Notes under the pieces: generated by a model | Database searches by the model: none | What the model saw: only the letters and a program-made list of their open reading frames with translations | What the model was told of the DNA's origin: nothing | Shown here: one piece after another, positions 55,443 through 64,000 of the stretch | Layout of the letters: every line of letters starts with the position of its first letter | How positions within the stretch are numbered: the stretch's first letter is position 1 | Source: Asaia bogorensis | Lineage (GTDB): Bacteria > Pseudomonadota > Alphaproteobacteria > Acetobacterales > Acetobacteraceae | Length of the DNA: 64,000 bases | Assembly (NCBI GenBank): GCA_943333505.2 | Contig: CALQTN020000003.1 | Location: forward strand, 53,511-117,510 | Reading direction: 5' to 3' | Translations under genes and position numbers: made by a program

Positions 55443-56624
55443 CTACCCGCACCGATCGATCCGCCGCACCAGCGCTGGGATGTTCACCGTGAACGGCTTG
55501 TGGATGACAGTGAAATCGCGGTCGAGCGTCTTGCCCTCAAACACGCCCCAGACCAGTTCGCACGAGCTGAACAGGCAGGCATGGGCGTGGATCCAATAAG
55601 GTTCGGACTCGATATCGATCAGCACGGTGCCCGGCGCACAAAACACGCAATTGAACATCGCAGCCCCAGATGGCCCGACCACCATGCGCGCATCGGCAAA
55701 GGCCGCGATCTGCGCGCGGGCCGACATCAGATGCGGGCGGATAATGTCAAACCCCTTGCCAGCCAGGGCCACTTCCAACGCCGCCTCGTTAACCATCCGT
55801 CGGCCATGGCCGCCCAGGTCGCGGCGCGAAACATATATCCGCCGCCCCGCCTTGTTTCGTCCAAACCCGTGCCGGGCTTTCAGCCCTGCATAAAACCCGC
55901 GGGAGGCATCGTCGAGATAGGCTTCCGGATTGCGCAGCCCAGGGATCACCGCGCGCCCGATCTCCCAGATCGCCCCCGGATCATGCGCCACGATGCGCGC
56001 CGGCGCGATCCCGGCGAGTTCCAGCAATTCCCCGTATTGGCCAAAAGATAAATGGGCCAGCACCGGCCAGTCCGGCGGCGCACTGCCGAACATCGCGAGC
56101 TTGGGCAGCACGCGAAACAGGAACGATCCATAATTCGCCGGTTCGGTCGTACATAACACAATTGCCGGGCCGTCAATCCGTTCGGTACGCCGGGCGCCAG
56201 GCGCAAAGGTGAACCCATCCCCGCTTCGGGCCAGTCCGGTCTGCTCATTGGCAAAATGGTCCCCGGTCTGCGCCAGCCGATCGAGATAAGCGGGAAAGCA
56301 GCTGGCATCTGGGCCTGGCGCATCATTGAAGAACGTGCCATCCGCACTGAGAATAGTGCGATAGCCGACCACGCAGATATTGCGCGCGCCGACCGCGAAG
56401 GCGGGCGGGTAGGTCACCGGGCATGGGCCGAGATCATGGGCGAACATGCCTGCGCCATCAGGATCGTCGCGGAAGGCCGGCTCGGCGCGGGTGAAATGGC
56501 GCGGCGTGCCGGGTGGGGCGATCCAGACGCCATCTTCGGTGCCAGCCAGCAACGCATGGCGATCGATGGCCGGCAGGTCCAGCGCCCTGATCGGGCGGTA
56601 GTGGGCACGTTCATTAACTGTCAT
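55443..56624 (-). CDS. Glycosyltransferase family 61 protein
   Basis: This 393-residue protein has the GT61/DUF563 signature: NYGSFLFRVLPKLAMFG (usually NY-x-H/HW), RRIYVSRRDLGGHGRRMVNE, and the C-terminal VVGPSGAAMFNCVFCAPGTV. GT61 enzymes transfer xylose, GlcNAc or other sugars to glycans or proteins. No signal peptide is evident. It converges on the SirB1-like gene with a 2-bp gap and is divergent from gshB. Confidence 0.82.
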   Translation of the reverse strand: MTVNERAHYRPIRALDLPAIDRHALLAGTEDGVWIAPPGTPRHFTRAEPAFRDDPDGAGMFAHDLGPCPVTYPPAFAVGARNICVVGYRTILSADGTFFNDAPGPDASCFPAYLDRLAQTGDHFANEQTGLARSGDGFTFAPGARRTERIDGPAIVLCTTEPANYGSFLFRVLPKLAMFGSAPPDWPVLAHLSFGQYGELLELAGIAPARIVAHDPGAIWEIGRAVIPGLRNPEAYLDDASRGFYAGLKARHGFGRNKAGRRIYVSRRDLGGHGRRMVNEAALEVALAGKGFDIIRPHLMSARAQIAAFADARMVVGPSGAAMFNCVFCAPGTVLIDIESEPYWIHAHACLFSSCELVWGVFEGKTLDRDFTVIHKPFTVNIPALVRRIDRCG

Positions 56625-56841
56625 GATGCAACGTCATATGCCCGGTCGGGATGGCGAACAAGCAGCCGCCACCGCTCCGAGGGCGGAAGGTACGATCGTT
56701 CGTTTCGACCTCGCCGGACACGCCGCCCGGATGGACGCGGCGATGAAACCCGGCGGCTGTGACTTGGTGATCGCCGCCTGTGGCAGCTACGGCATCCCCC
56801 TGCTCGACCATTGCCGCTACGTCGCCACACGGCACAGGTGA
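56623..56841 (+). CDS. Possible small ORF, uncertain
   Basis: A 72-codon frame in the 274-bp gap between the GT61 start and gshB. It has IVRFDLAGHAARMDAAM and CDLVIAACGSYGIPLLDH, which look protein-like, but no good RBS and no known family. It could be a decayed gene or non-coding. Confidence 0.2.
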   Translation: MMQRHMPGRDGEQAAATAPRAEGTIVRFDLAGHAARMDAAMKPGGCDLVIAACGSYGIPLLDHCRYVATRHR

Positions 56842-56898
56842 GTTGCGCTCCCGCGTGATCTGATCCATCTGACGGGCAACCGATTTTGGAGACAAGAC

Positions 56899-57873
56899 AT
56901 GGCACGCGCGTTGAAGGTTGCGGTCCAGATGGACCCGATGGAAACCATCGATATTAATGGCAATTCGGATTTTGCCATGATGCTCGCCGCCCAGGCGCGC
57001 GGGCATGCGTTGTGGCACTACGAAGTCCGGCATATGTCGCTCGGCGAAGGCCGCGCCGGGGCAAGGCTGACCGCGCGGGCTCGGCCGGTCACGGTCCAGC
57101 GTGTCGCGGGTGGGCATTTCACTTTTGGCGCCGAAACCGTGCTCGATCTGTCGACCATGGACGTGGTGATGATGCGCCAGGACCCGCCCTTCGACATGGC
57201 CTATATCACTGCCACCCACATGCTCGAACATATCCACCGCGCCGATGGCAGCGGCACGCTGGTAGTCAACAACCCGGTTTCGGTGCGCAATGCGCCGGAA
57301 AAGCTGCTGGTGACGCATTTCCCGCATCTGATGCCACCGACTTTGGTGACCTGGGATACCGACGCGATCAAGGCGTTCCGCGTCACCCATGGCGACATTA
57401 TTGTGAAGCCGCTTTTCGGCAATGGCGGCGCCGGCGTGTTCCGCATCAAGCCGGATGACGAAAATCTGGCCTCGCTGCTCGAAATGCATTTCGCCCGGTC
57501 ACGCGAACCGCTGATGATCCAGCGCTACGAACCCGCCGTGCGCCGCGGCGACAAGCGCATTATCCTGATTGATGGCGTGCCGATGGGCGCGGTCAACCGG
57601 GTGCCAGCCCAGGGCGAGGCACGCAGCAACATGCATGTTGGCGGCCGCCCGGAAAAATCGGTGCTGACGGCGCGGGAACAGGAAATCTGCGCCGCAATCG
57701 GGCCAACCTTGCGCGAACAGGGGATGATTTTCGTCGGTATCGACGTGATCGGCGATTACCTGACCGAAATCAACGTCACCTCCCCCACCGGCCTGCAGGA
57801 AATTCAGCGCTTCGACGGCACCGATCTGGCGGCGGTGATCTGGGAGACGATTGAGGGCAAGCTCATGCGGTAA
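56899..57873 (+). CDS. gshB: Glutathione synthase
   Basis: ATP-dependent ligation of gamma-glutamylcysteine and glycine in the cytoplasm. The 324-residue ATP-grasp protein has the N-terminal [39 protein letters not shown], a Gly-rich [14 protein letters not shown] loop and the C-terminal [19 protein letters not shown] good RBS (GGAGAC) precedes the ATG. gshA is not in the window. It converges on the DUF1217 gene. Confidence 0.96.
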   Translation: MARALKVAVQMDPMETIDINGNSDFAMMLAAQARGHALWHYEVRHMSLGEGRAGARLTARARPVTVQRVAGGHFTFGAETVLDLSTMDVVMMRQDPPFDMAYITATHMLEHIHRADGSGTLVVNNPVSVRNAPEKLLVTHFPHLMPPTLVTWDTDAIKAFRVTHGDIIVKPLFGNGGAGVFRIKPDDENLASLLEMHFARSREPLMIQRYEPAVRRGDKRIILIDGVPMGAVNRVPAQGEARSNMHVGGRPEKSVLTAREQEICAAIGPTLREQGMIFVGIDVIGDYLTEINVTSPTGLQEIQRFDGTDLAAVIWETIEGKLMR

Positions 57874-57877
57874 AGCG

Positions 57878-58753
57878 TCAGGCAAATAGCGACAGGATGG
57901 AAGTCGCGCCCGACGCCCCGCCCGAATTTTTGCCATAGAAAGTTGCCGCGATATCGCGGGTCGCGGTGCCGGCATTGGGATAGATCGCGCCGAGAAAATC
58001 GGGGGCCACACCGCTATCAGCAGCGCCCAGCATACTGAGCGCTGCTGTGCTGCCGGTTGATGGCCCAAAGCCGCTATTGGTGACAAGAAACGTCGACACA
58101 AAGCGATCCGTGTAGGCGGAGTTACTGAATTTCTTGAGGTCAATTGCCTTGGCCATCAATTGCACTTGCTTGTCGTAGTCCAGCGCGCTGAAATTCGACG
58201 GCAGCTTGCCGCCGCCGACGGCGACCTTCACCAGCTTGGCGTCCGACATGAGCTGGGTGATGCTAGTGACATTGGTGATCGTGTTCTTGAAATGCAACGC
58301 AGCCGCAATTCCAGGGCTAACCGCGTCTTCCGACGCTTCGAAACGGTTCTGCGAATAGGCGCTGATCAGCGCCGCGACATTGGCAGGTTTTGCGAAAGGC
58401 GGCGAGACGAACTGGCCCAGCGCCTTACCCAAACGTGCAAACGCGGCATTGCCGGTGCGATAGGCAATCGAGCCGGCGGTGTTGGGATCCTGCATCATCA
58501 CTTTTTTGATCAGCGCAGGATATTTCTGCTGATCCTGGGCACCGAATGCGATCAACACCACGCCGAGCGCGCGCTGGTCCTTCATCAGGCTGTCCACGGT
58601 CGTGAACTTCGCCGCGTTGGCCTTGAAATAGGCAATGTCGGACTTCGCCTGCGGATCGGCGGCGACGAATTTCTTGACGAAGCCGGCTTCGTCCTTGGAA
58701 ATCGTCCGGTACATGATCGCCGGCGGCAAGCCGGACAGAATTGTCGTGGTCAT
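57878..58753 (-). CDS. DUF1217 flagellar-type protein
   Basis: This 291-residue protein has the DUF1217 repeats: YFKANAAKFTTVDSLMKDQR and ALGVVLIAFG near the N-terminus, then LGQFVSPPFAKPANVAALIS and FVSTFLVTNS. Alphaproteobacterial DUF1217 proteins are often encoded near flagellar genes, but no flagellar genes are seen here. No signal peptide. It may be a flagellum-associated or secreted structural protein; function uncertain. Confidence 0.75.
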   Translation of the reverse strand: MTTTILSGLPPAIMYRTISKDEAGFVKKFVAADPQAKSDIAYFKANAAKFTTVDSLMKDQRALGVVLIAFGAQDQQKYPALIKKVMMQDPNTAGSIAYRTGNAAFARLGKALGQFVSPPFAKPANVAALISAYSQNRFEASEDAVSPGIAAALHFKNTITNVTSITQLMSDAKLVKVAVGGGKLPSNFSALDYDKQVQLMAKAIDLKKFSNSAYTDRFVSTFLVTNSGFGPSTGSTAALSMLGAADSGVAPDFLGAIYPNAGTATRDIAATFYGKNSGGASGATSILSLFA

Positions 58754-58808
58754 GGCTGGCGCCTGATCGGAAAGACGCCAGTCATACTACGAATAGCTTA
58801 ACCCAAAG

Positions 58809-59192
58809 TTAACCGACCGCGATGCCTTCGACCTCGACCTTCCAAGCCGGATCGGCCAGACCGCCAATGATCAGCGTACTCGCCGGACGGTGATTGCCCA
58901 GCACCGCGGCACGGCCGGCGCGCACGGCCCCAACATCGGCATGGTTCGGCACGATGGTGGTAATTTTGACCAGATTTTCGATCCCCATCCCAGCCGCGCG
59001 CAGCTGGGCGGCAAGGTTAGCCCACACAATGGCCGCCTGGGCGGCGGTATCGGACGGGATGACGCCATCCACGCCCACGCCAACCTGGCCGCTGATATAA
59101 AGCGTGCGGGTGGCGCCGGTAACCTCGACAGCCTGGCTGTACTGGCCAGCAGGGGCAGGGGCGTCTGAGGCATTAATGTCACGGCGTTGCAT
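58809..59192 (-). CDS. RidA family protein
   Basis: This 127-residue protein has the RidA/YjgF fold signature: AGQYSQAVEVTG, TLYISGQVGVG and a C-terminal STLIIGGLADPAWKVEVEGI; the usual catalytic Arg is not obvious (ASTLIIG), so imine deaminase activity is uncertain. ATG 59192 has GGAGAAG upstream; a longer frame runs into the liv promoter region and is rejected. It is divergent from a branched-chain amino acid importer operon. Confidence 0.85.
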   Translation of the reverse strand: MQRRDINASDAPAPAGQYSQAVEVTGATRTLYISGQVGVGVDGVIPSDTAAQAAIVWANLAAQLRAAGMGIENLVKITTIVPNHADVGAVRAGRAAVLGNHRPASTLIIGGLADPAWKVEVEGIAVG

Positions 59193-59387
59193 GGTTTCTT
59201 CTCCGGTTGATGGCGATGCCAACAGCAGCCTGAAACGCCGCGCCTGTCCAGTGGCGCCGCGTTGACAGTGATTTCCCACCGACCCTACACAACACCGATT
59301 ATGCGCGGTGCCGCGCCGAGGGGATGCACCATATGACGCCGCGAGCCAGCCGGTCCGATGGCCCAGTCTGTCGGATGGCCCAGCCTG

Positions 59388-60410
59388 ATGGATAGCACCA
59401 TCGCCGCTATTCTGGTGCAAGATGGCATCGTCAATGGCGCGATCTATGCGCTGCTGGCGCTGTCGCTGGTGCTGGTCTTCGCGGTCACCCGCGTGGTGTT
59501 CGTGCCACAAGGCGAGTTCGTGGCCTATGGCGGGCTGACCTATGCCGCCCTCGATACCGGCGCGCTGCCTGGCAGCCTGTGGTTGCTGGCAGGCCTCGGG
59601 GGGGCCGCATTCCTCGCGGGGCTGGCCCAGCGCCGCCCGATTTTCGGCCTCACCTTGTCCAGTCTCGTGCTGCCAGCCGCGATCATCGCGACAACTTGGC
59701 TGTTGCTGCCGTCCAGGCCCGGCATCCTGGCCAATGCCCTGCTAAGCCTCGCCATCGTCACCCCGATCGCACCCTATATCTATCGGATCGGCTTTCAGCC
59801 GCTCGCCGAGGCATCGGTGCTGGTGCTGCTGATAGCGGCAGTTGCCGTGCATTTGGCGCTGATGGGACTTGGGCTGGTGTTTTTTGGCCCTGAAGGCTCC
59901 CGCGCATCGGCGTTTTCGGCGGCAAGCATCAGCGTCGGGGATTTCTCGCTGTCCGGGCAGGCGTTGTGGATTCTCGGCCTGACCGGGGCGCTGATGGTCG
60001 GGCTATACGGATTTTTCGGCTTCACCTTGCTGGGCCGTGCGCTGCGGGCAACGGCGGTGAACCGGCTGGGCGCGCGGCTGGTCGGGATCGGCACCACCCA
60101 ATCGGGCAGCATCGCCTTTACCCTCGCGGGCGCGATCGGGGCGCTGTCGGGCATCCTGGTCGTACCGCTGACCACGGTTTACTACGATAGCGGCTTCGTG
60201 ATCGGGCTGAAGGGCTTTACCGCCGCGATCATCGCCGGCATGGCGTCCTATCCCGGCGCAGTCCTCGCGGCGGTGCTGGTCGGCGTGCTGGAAAGCTTTT
60301 CGTCGTTCTGGGCCAGCGCGTTCAAGGAAGTGATCGTCTTCACCGCCATTATCCCCGTGCTTTTGTGGCGCAGCCTGCGCCATGCCGCCATCGAGGACGA
60401 CGACGAATGA
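59388..60410 (+). CDS. livH: Branched-chain amino acid ABC transporter permease (LivH-like)
   Basis: A 340-residue inner-membrane permease with 8-9 hydrophobic segments. [20 protein letters not shown] at the N-terminus, [15 protein letters not shown], and [20 protein letters not shown] near the C-terminus are LivH-like. ATG 59388 is preferred; an in-frame ATG at 59358 lies in a near-perfect local duplication (GATGGCCCAG twice), so the start is uncertain. No binding-protein gene is adjacent. The stop overlaps the next gene. Confidence 0.9.
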   Translation: MDSTIAAILVQDGIVNGAIYALLALSLVLVFAVTRVVFVPQGEFVAYGGLTYAALDTGALPGSLWLLAGLGGAAFLAGLAQRRPIFGLTLSSLVLPAAIIATTWLLLPSRPGILANALLSLAIVTPIAPYIYRIGFQPLAEASVLVLLIAAVAVHLALMGLGLVFFGPEGSRASAFSAASISVGDFSLSGQALWILGLTGALMVGLYGFFGFTLLGRALRATAVNRLGARLVGIGTTQSGSIAFTLAGAIGALSGILVVPLTTVYYDSGFVIGLKGFTAAIIAGMASYPGAVLAAVLVGVLESFSSFWASAFKEVIVFTAIIPVLLWRSLRHAAIEDDDE

Positions 60411-62176
60411 TCCGCTTCTGGCCGCTCCTTGCGCTGATCGCATGCGCCATCCTGCCCTGGACACCGGGCCTGCCGAGCTTCTGGGTCAGCCTGCTGAACT
60501 ATATCGGCATATCGTCCATCCTGGTGGTCGGGCTGGTGGTGCTGACCGGGATTGGCGGCATGACCAGCTTCGCCCAAGCCAGCTTCATGGGCTTTGGCGC
60601 CTATGCCAGCGCAATTTTGTCCACCCGCTACGGGGTATCGCCCTGGCTCGGCCTGCCAGCGGCGATGATCGTCGCCGCACTTGGGGCGGCGGCGATCGGC
60701 GCGGTCACATTGCGGTTGCGCGGGCATTATCTGGCGCTCGGCACGATGGCGGTCTCGGTTTCGCTCTATTATCTATTCGCCAATCTGGATTTCTTCGGCC
60801 GCAATGATGGGCTGTCGAGCATTCCGCCGCTGGTGCTGGGCGAGTACCGGCTGACCGATGGCCGGGTTTATCTTACCTTGGTCTGGGCGATGCTGGTGGC
60901 GGTCGTGGTGGCGACCAACAACCTGCTGGATAGCCGGCTGGGCCGCGCGATCAGGGCGTTGCGCGGCGGCGCGCTGGCGGCTTCGTCCTTCGGGGTCAAC
61001 ACAACCGGCACAAGGATGCTGGCCTTCGTCTATGCCGCGGTTCTGGCCGCCATCGCCGGCTGGCTCTACGCCCATTTGCAGCGCAGCGTGAACCCGACCC
61101 CGTTCGGCCTCAACGCCAGCATCGAATATTTGCTGATGGCGGTCCTTGGCGGGGCCGGCCATGTCGGCGGCGCCATTCTCGGCGCGCTGCTGGTAACCGT
61201 GATCAACGATCTGCTTCAGGATTTTCTCCCGAAACTGCTGGGACAGCTCGGCAATTACGAGACCATTGTCTTCGGCATGATCTTGCTGGGCGTGTTGCAA
61301 TTCGCCCGCGACGGCCTGTGGCCGCATCTGTTTCGCGGGCGCGTCCAACGCCGCGAGATCGCCGCAGCGCCGCCATTGGAACGACGCACCCGCCCGGTCA
61401 GCGGGGCCGCAATTCTGGCGGTCGACCATCTCGCAAAGCGCTTCGGCGGGTTGGTCGCGGTCAATGACCTGAGCTTCGCGGTCGGCACCGGTGAAATCGT
61501 CGGGCTGATCGGTCCGAATGGCGCCGGCAAGAGCACCAGTTTCAACCTGATTACCGGCGTCGCCAGCCCGTCCGCCGGCACGGTGGCGTTGTTCGGCCAA
61601 CCCATCACCGGCCTGTCGCCGCCCGCCATTGCCCGCCACGGTGTTGCCCGCAGCTTTCAGCATGTGAAGCTGGTGCCTGGCATGTCGGTGATCGAGAACG
61701 TGGCGATCGGCGCCCATTTGCGTGGGCAGGCTGGCGCGATCGCAGCGATCTGCCGCCGTGACCGGCCCGAGGAAGCCCAAATTTTCGCCGAAGCCGCGCG
61801 GCAACTGGACCGGGTGGGCCTCGCCCAGCTCGCCGACCGTCCCGCCGACAGCCTCGCCCTCGGCCAGCAGCGCGTGGTCGAAATCGCCCGGGCGATGTGC
61901 CTCGACCCGGTGCTGCTGCTACTCGACGAACCCGCCGCCGGCCTGCGCCATGCCGAAAAGGCCGAGCTCGCAACCCTGCTGCGGCGGTTGCGCGACGAGG
62001 GCATGTCGATCCTGCTGGTCGAACATGACATGGAGTTCGTGATGGGCCTGGTGGATCGCCTGGTGGTGATGGACTTTGGCATCAAGCTCGCCGAGGGCTC
62101 GGCCGAGCAAATCCGGCGCAACCCGGCGGTGATCGAGGCCTATCTGGGGTCGCCAGATCTGGGGTTGGCGACATGA
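60407..62176 (+). CDS. Fused LivM permease and LivG ATPase
   Basis: This 589-residue protein joins a LivM permease (about residues 1-310; ten hydrophobic segments with [16 protein letters not shown]) to a LivG ATPase (about 340-589). The ATPase has Walker [10 protein letters not shown] near residue 370, signature [14 protein letters not shown], Walker [11 protein letters not shown] and HDMEF. LivM-LivG fusions occur in several proteobacteria. It overlaps livH and livF by ATGA, supporting one operon. Confidence 0.92.
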   Translation: MIRFWPLLALIACAILPWTPGLPSFWVSLLNYIGISSILVVGLVVLTGIGGMTSFAQASFMGFGAYASAILSTRYGVSPWLGLPAAMIVAALGAAAIGAVTLRLRGHYLALGTMAVSVSLYYLFANLDFFGRNDGLSSIPPLVLGEYRLTDGRVYLTLVWAMLVAVVVATNNLLDSRLGRAIRALRGGALAASSFGVNTTGTRMLAFVYAAVLAAIAGWLYAHLQRSVNPTPFGLNASIEYLLMAVLGGAGHVGGAILGALLVTVINDLLQDFLPKLLGQLGNYETIVFGMILLGVLQFARDGLWPHLFRGRVQRREIAAAPPLERRTRPVSGAAILAVDHLAKRFGGLVAVNDLSFAVGTGEIVGLIGPNGAGKSTSFNLITGVASPSAGTVALFGQPITGLSPPAIARHGVARSFQHVKLVPGMSVIENVAIGAHLRGQAGAIAAICRRDRPEEAQIFAEAARQLDRVGLAQLADRPADSLALGQQRVVEIARAMCLDPVLLLLDEPAAGLRHAEKAELATLLRRLRDEGMSILLVEHDMEFVMGLVDRLVVMDFGIKLAEGSAEQIRRNPAVIEAYLGSPDLGLAT

Positions 62177-62889
62177 ATGTCCTGGCGGTCGAAGCACTCG
62201 CTGTCAGCTACGGGGCCATCCCCGCGGTCGAGGATATTTCTCTGGTTGTGCCCGAAGGCGGACTGGTAACAGTGATCGGACCAAACGGGGCCGGCAAATC
62301 GACCTTGCTCAACGCGATCATGGGCGTGTTGCCGTCACGCGGTGCGATCCGGTTTCTCGACCGCGATTTGGGTGGCATGCCGGTCGAAGCCCGCGTTTAC
62401 CAGGGCATCGCGCTGGTGCCGGAAAAGCGCGAACTGTTCACCTCCATGTCGGTTGCCGATAATCTGCTGCTCGGCGGCTTCCGCTTCGGGCGTCGCCACG
62501 CGAGCGATGAAATGGACCGGGTCTATGGCTTGTTTCCCCGTCTGCGCGAACGCCATCGCCAGCAGGCCGGCACCTTGTCGGGCGGCGAGCGGCAAATGCT
62601 GGCGATGGGGCGCGCGCTGATGGGAAAGCCGCGCCTGCTGATGCTGGATGAACCCAGCCTCGGCCTCGCACCGCTGATCGTGCGCGATATCTTCCGCATC
62701 ATCGCCGATTTGCGGGCAACCGGCGTGGCGATTTTGCTGGTCGAACAGAACGCCCGCGCCGCCTTGCAGGTCGCCGAGCGTGGCTATGTGCTGGAAACCG
62801 GACGGGTGACGCTGGAGGGCGATGCGAAAACCCTGTCCGCCGATCCGCGCATTGTGGAGATGTATCTCGGCGCGGCAACCAATGCTTAA
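62173..62889 (+). CDS. livF: Branched-chain amino acid ABC transporter ATPase (LivF-like)
   Basis: A 238-residue ATPase with Walker [15 protein letters not shown], signature LSGGERQMLAMGRALM, Walker B LLMLDEPSLGLAP and VEQNARAALQVA. It pairs with the LivG domain to power import. The start overlaps the fused gene by ATGA, and its 3' end overlaps a small exported-protein ORF by 8 bp. Confidence 0.93.
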   Translation: MNVLAVEALAVSYGAIPAVEDISLVVPEGGLVTVIGPNGAGKSTLLNAIMGVLPSRGAIRFLDRDLGGMPVEARVYQGIALVPEKRELFTSMSVADNLLLGGFRFGRRHASDEMDRVYGLFPRLRERHRQQAGTLSGGERQMLAMGRALMGKPRLLMLDEPSLGLAPLIVRDIFRIIADLRATGVAILLVEQNARAALQVAERGYVLETGRVTLEGDAKTLSADPRIVEMYLGAATNA

Positions 62890-63196
62890 GCATTTTCGGA
62901 CATCGTGCGTTATGTCCGCAGCCCTCCCCGCCGTTCTTCTGCTGCTCCTGCCCTGGTCGGTTTCCGCCCAGCCTTGCGCGCCCCCGGTCGAAAAAGTCAT
63001 TGTGCTGCAATTGCCAGGGCGTCCCGGGCTGCCTGCCGGTAGCCAGATGAAGATTGATGTGCCGGTCACCCTGGTGCCGGAAACCTGCCCTGTGGCCCCG
63101 GCACCGCAGCATGACGCGCTGCGCGGTCCGAAGGCCAGCCCCGGCGCCGTGCTCCGCGGCGAACCCATCAAGCCCCCGCCCAAGCGCGATGATTGA
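62882..63196 (+). CDS. Small exported protein of unknown function
   Basis: A 104-residue product with a signal peptide (VMSAALPAVLLLLLPWSVSA) and a mature part with two cysteines (PCAPP and ETCPV) and a Pro/Lys-rich tail. I do not recognise a family. ATG 62882 overlaps livF by 8 bp; ATG 62912 would give a shorter signal peptide. It may be translated by coupling with livF. Confidence 0.5.
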   Translation: MLKHFRTSCVMSAALPAVLLLLLPWSVSAQPCAPPVEKVIVLQLPGRPGLPAGSQMKIDVPVTLVPETCPVAPAPQHDALRGPKASPGAVLRGEPIKPPPKRDD

Positions 63197-63232
63197 ATTG
63201 TACGCTGCGCAGCGATATAAGTAGGGCCGTCC

Positions 63233-63862
63233 TTGGACAGGCAAATATCGACCATGCAACCCGATCGGCCCGAGATCATCCGTCGCCGTGTGAAGCTCGA
63301 CTATGCAAATGCGCCGGCCGAAGCGTGGAGCAATTGGGGCCCACAATTCGAAAACATGCTTGGCGCGATCTCGTTTCTACTTCCGGTTGGTGAGCGGTTT
63401 TTTATCAAGTCTCTGCGCCATTATTTTCCGAATATTAACGACCCGAAGCTACGCGAACAAGCGGAACAATTCATCTTCCAGGAAGTGATGCATACCCGCG
63501 AACATGAACGTTCCAACGCCGAGCTGACCAAGGTCCATCGCTACGGGCCGTGGATTGAGCGGATGGCCGATATTACTTTGAAATTTCACAGCTATACGTC
63601 GTTCAAATCGATGCAACTGGCCACCACCTGCGCGATGGAGCATTTTACCGCGATCATCGCCAATGACCTGTTGCGCCATCAGGTCGCCTTTCGCGAATCC
63701 TCCGATCCCGCGCTCGCAACCTTGTGGCTGTGGCACGCGGTCGAGGAAACCGAGCACAAGGCGGTGTGTTTCGATGTCTACGAGACCGTGTGCGGAAAAG
63801 GCCTCTTTGCCTATCTCAACCGGGTGATGGCGATGGGAATGGTCACACTAACAGGCTGCTGA
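63233..63862 (+). pseudogene. Metal-dependent hydrolase (PF10118-like), 3' end lost
   Basis: This 209-codon frame matches the metal-dependent hydrolase family: FFIKSLRHYFPNI, FQEVMHTREHERSN (metal ligands), ATTCAMEHFTAIIANDLL and WHAVEETEHKAVCFDVY. The family is usually about 280 residues, and the frame stops at TGA 63860-63862, a few codons after the probable insertion-sequence end near 63853. The first approximately 205 residues are intact. A downstream remnant should exist beyond the window. Confidence 0.75.
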
Positions 63863-64000
63863 AGAACCCCATTCAGAGCCGAATATTCTCTGCCTGAGCG
63901 CCGATTTTCGGTTTCTAGGGCCAAAATCAGGCATTTTCAGCATGCCCGAAAGCCACTGGTTGGGCCTTCGGGCACGCTGCGGACAGACTCATCCCGTCGC
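63853..64000. mobile_element. Probable insertion-sequence end (partial)
   Basis: The reading frame of the hydrolase is broken where AGGCTGCTGAAGAACCC begins, which resembles the terminal inverted repeats of IS1182-type elements. The following sequence is non-coding and contains a hairpin (GCCCGAA at 63944-63950, TTCGGGC at 63967-63973), as often seen inside IS ends. Only the first 148 bp are visible, so family and transposase are unconfirmed. Confidence 0.45.

Noticed and set aside
1..64000. CRISPR arrays, tRNA or rRNA genes
   Set aside because: No regularly spaced repeats or tRNA-like cloverleaf motifs were found by eye; a tRNAscan-SE or CRISPR finder run would be decisive.

Overview
High-GC, densely packed chromosomal DNA of an alphaproteobacterium, most likely a member of the Rhodospirillales/Acetobacteraceae. 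The taxonomic hints are a hopanoid-export gene (hpnN), the order membrane cytochrome c / kdsB / pheA, a small SRP RNA next to dnaX-ybaB-recR, a DUF1217 flagellar-type protein, and frequent 4-bp ATGA start/stop overlaps. No tRNA, rRNA, CRISPR array or complete mobile element was seen. Several genes have TTG or GTG starts (thiG, accC, recR, yejA, yejB, nudC), so gene callers may misplace them.

Layout. 1-4.3 kb (minus): hpnN followed by a secreted GH42-like glycosidase that runs off the left edge. 4.3-4.66 kb: a scar with a metE-like 5' remnant, a transposase-like remnant and a short dispersed repeat. 4.67-11.8 kb (plus): thrC, an M16 peptidase, pmbA, a Tim44-like membrane protein and a dimethylformamidase-like large subunit. 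11.9-13.8 kb (minus): thiS-thiG and a DUF3445 haem-dependent N-demethylase-like gene. 13.9-17.5 kb (plus): aroQ-accB-accC and an MFS exporter. 17.6-21.9 kb (minus): acyl-CoA ligase, aminotransferase and a gamma-glutamyltranspeptidase-like lipoprotein. 21.9-24.9 kb (plus): BepA-like M48 protease, DsbA-like oxidoreductase and a TumE-type toxin/antitoxin pair. 25-26.6 kb (minus): kdsB-pheA. 26.7-34.6 kb (plus): cytochrome c, hisN, the yejABEF oligopeptide importer and an exported superoxide dismutase. 34.6-35.8 kb (minus): a lipoprotein and nudC. 35.9-38.8 kb (plus): SRP RNA, dnaX, ybaB, recR. 38.9-40.7 kb (minus): MFS and DUF2244. 40.7-42.9 kb (plus): nth and an MlrC-like peptidase. 42.9-46.3 kb (minus): a dipeptide-type ABC importer without ATPases. 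46.4-50.2 kb: class II aldolase, then an accessory-looking patch (PemK/Phd-type pair, PEP-CTERM protein, orphan secreted protein), then msrB. 50.2-58.8 kb: MFS, a tandem-duplicated glycosyltransferase, a SirB1-like protein, a GT61 glycosyltransferase, gshB and DUF1217. 58.8-62.9 kb: ridA divergent from livH-livMG(fused)-livF. 62.9-64 kb: a small exported protein and a hydrolase gene cut off by what looks like an insertion-sequence end.

Most of the window is housekeeping: amino acid, cofactor, fatty-acid and LPS precursor synthesis, DNA repair and envelope quality control, interleaved with three peptide/amino-acid ABC importers. The most interesting non-coding signal is a structured two-hairpin repeat present at three separate convergent gene junctions, with compensatory base changes in its stem. 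The most interesting coding signals are the DMFase-like gene facing a DUF3445 demethylase-like gene, a 1041-residue protein with two copies of a glycosyltransferase module, and the GH42-like gene coupled to hpnN.
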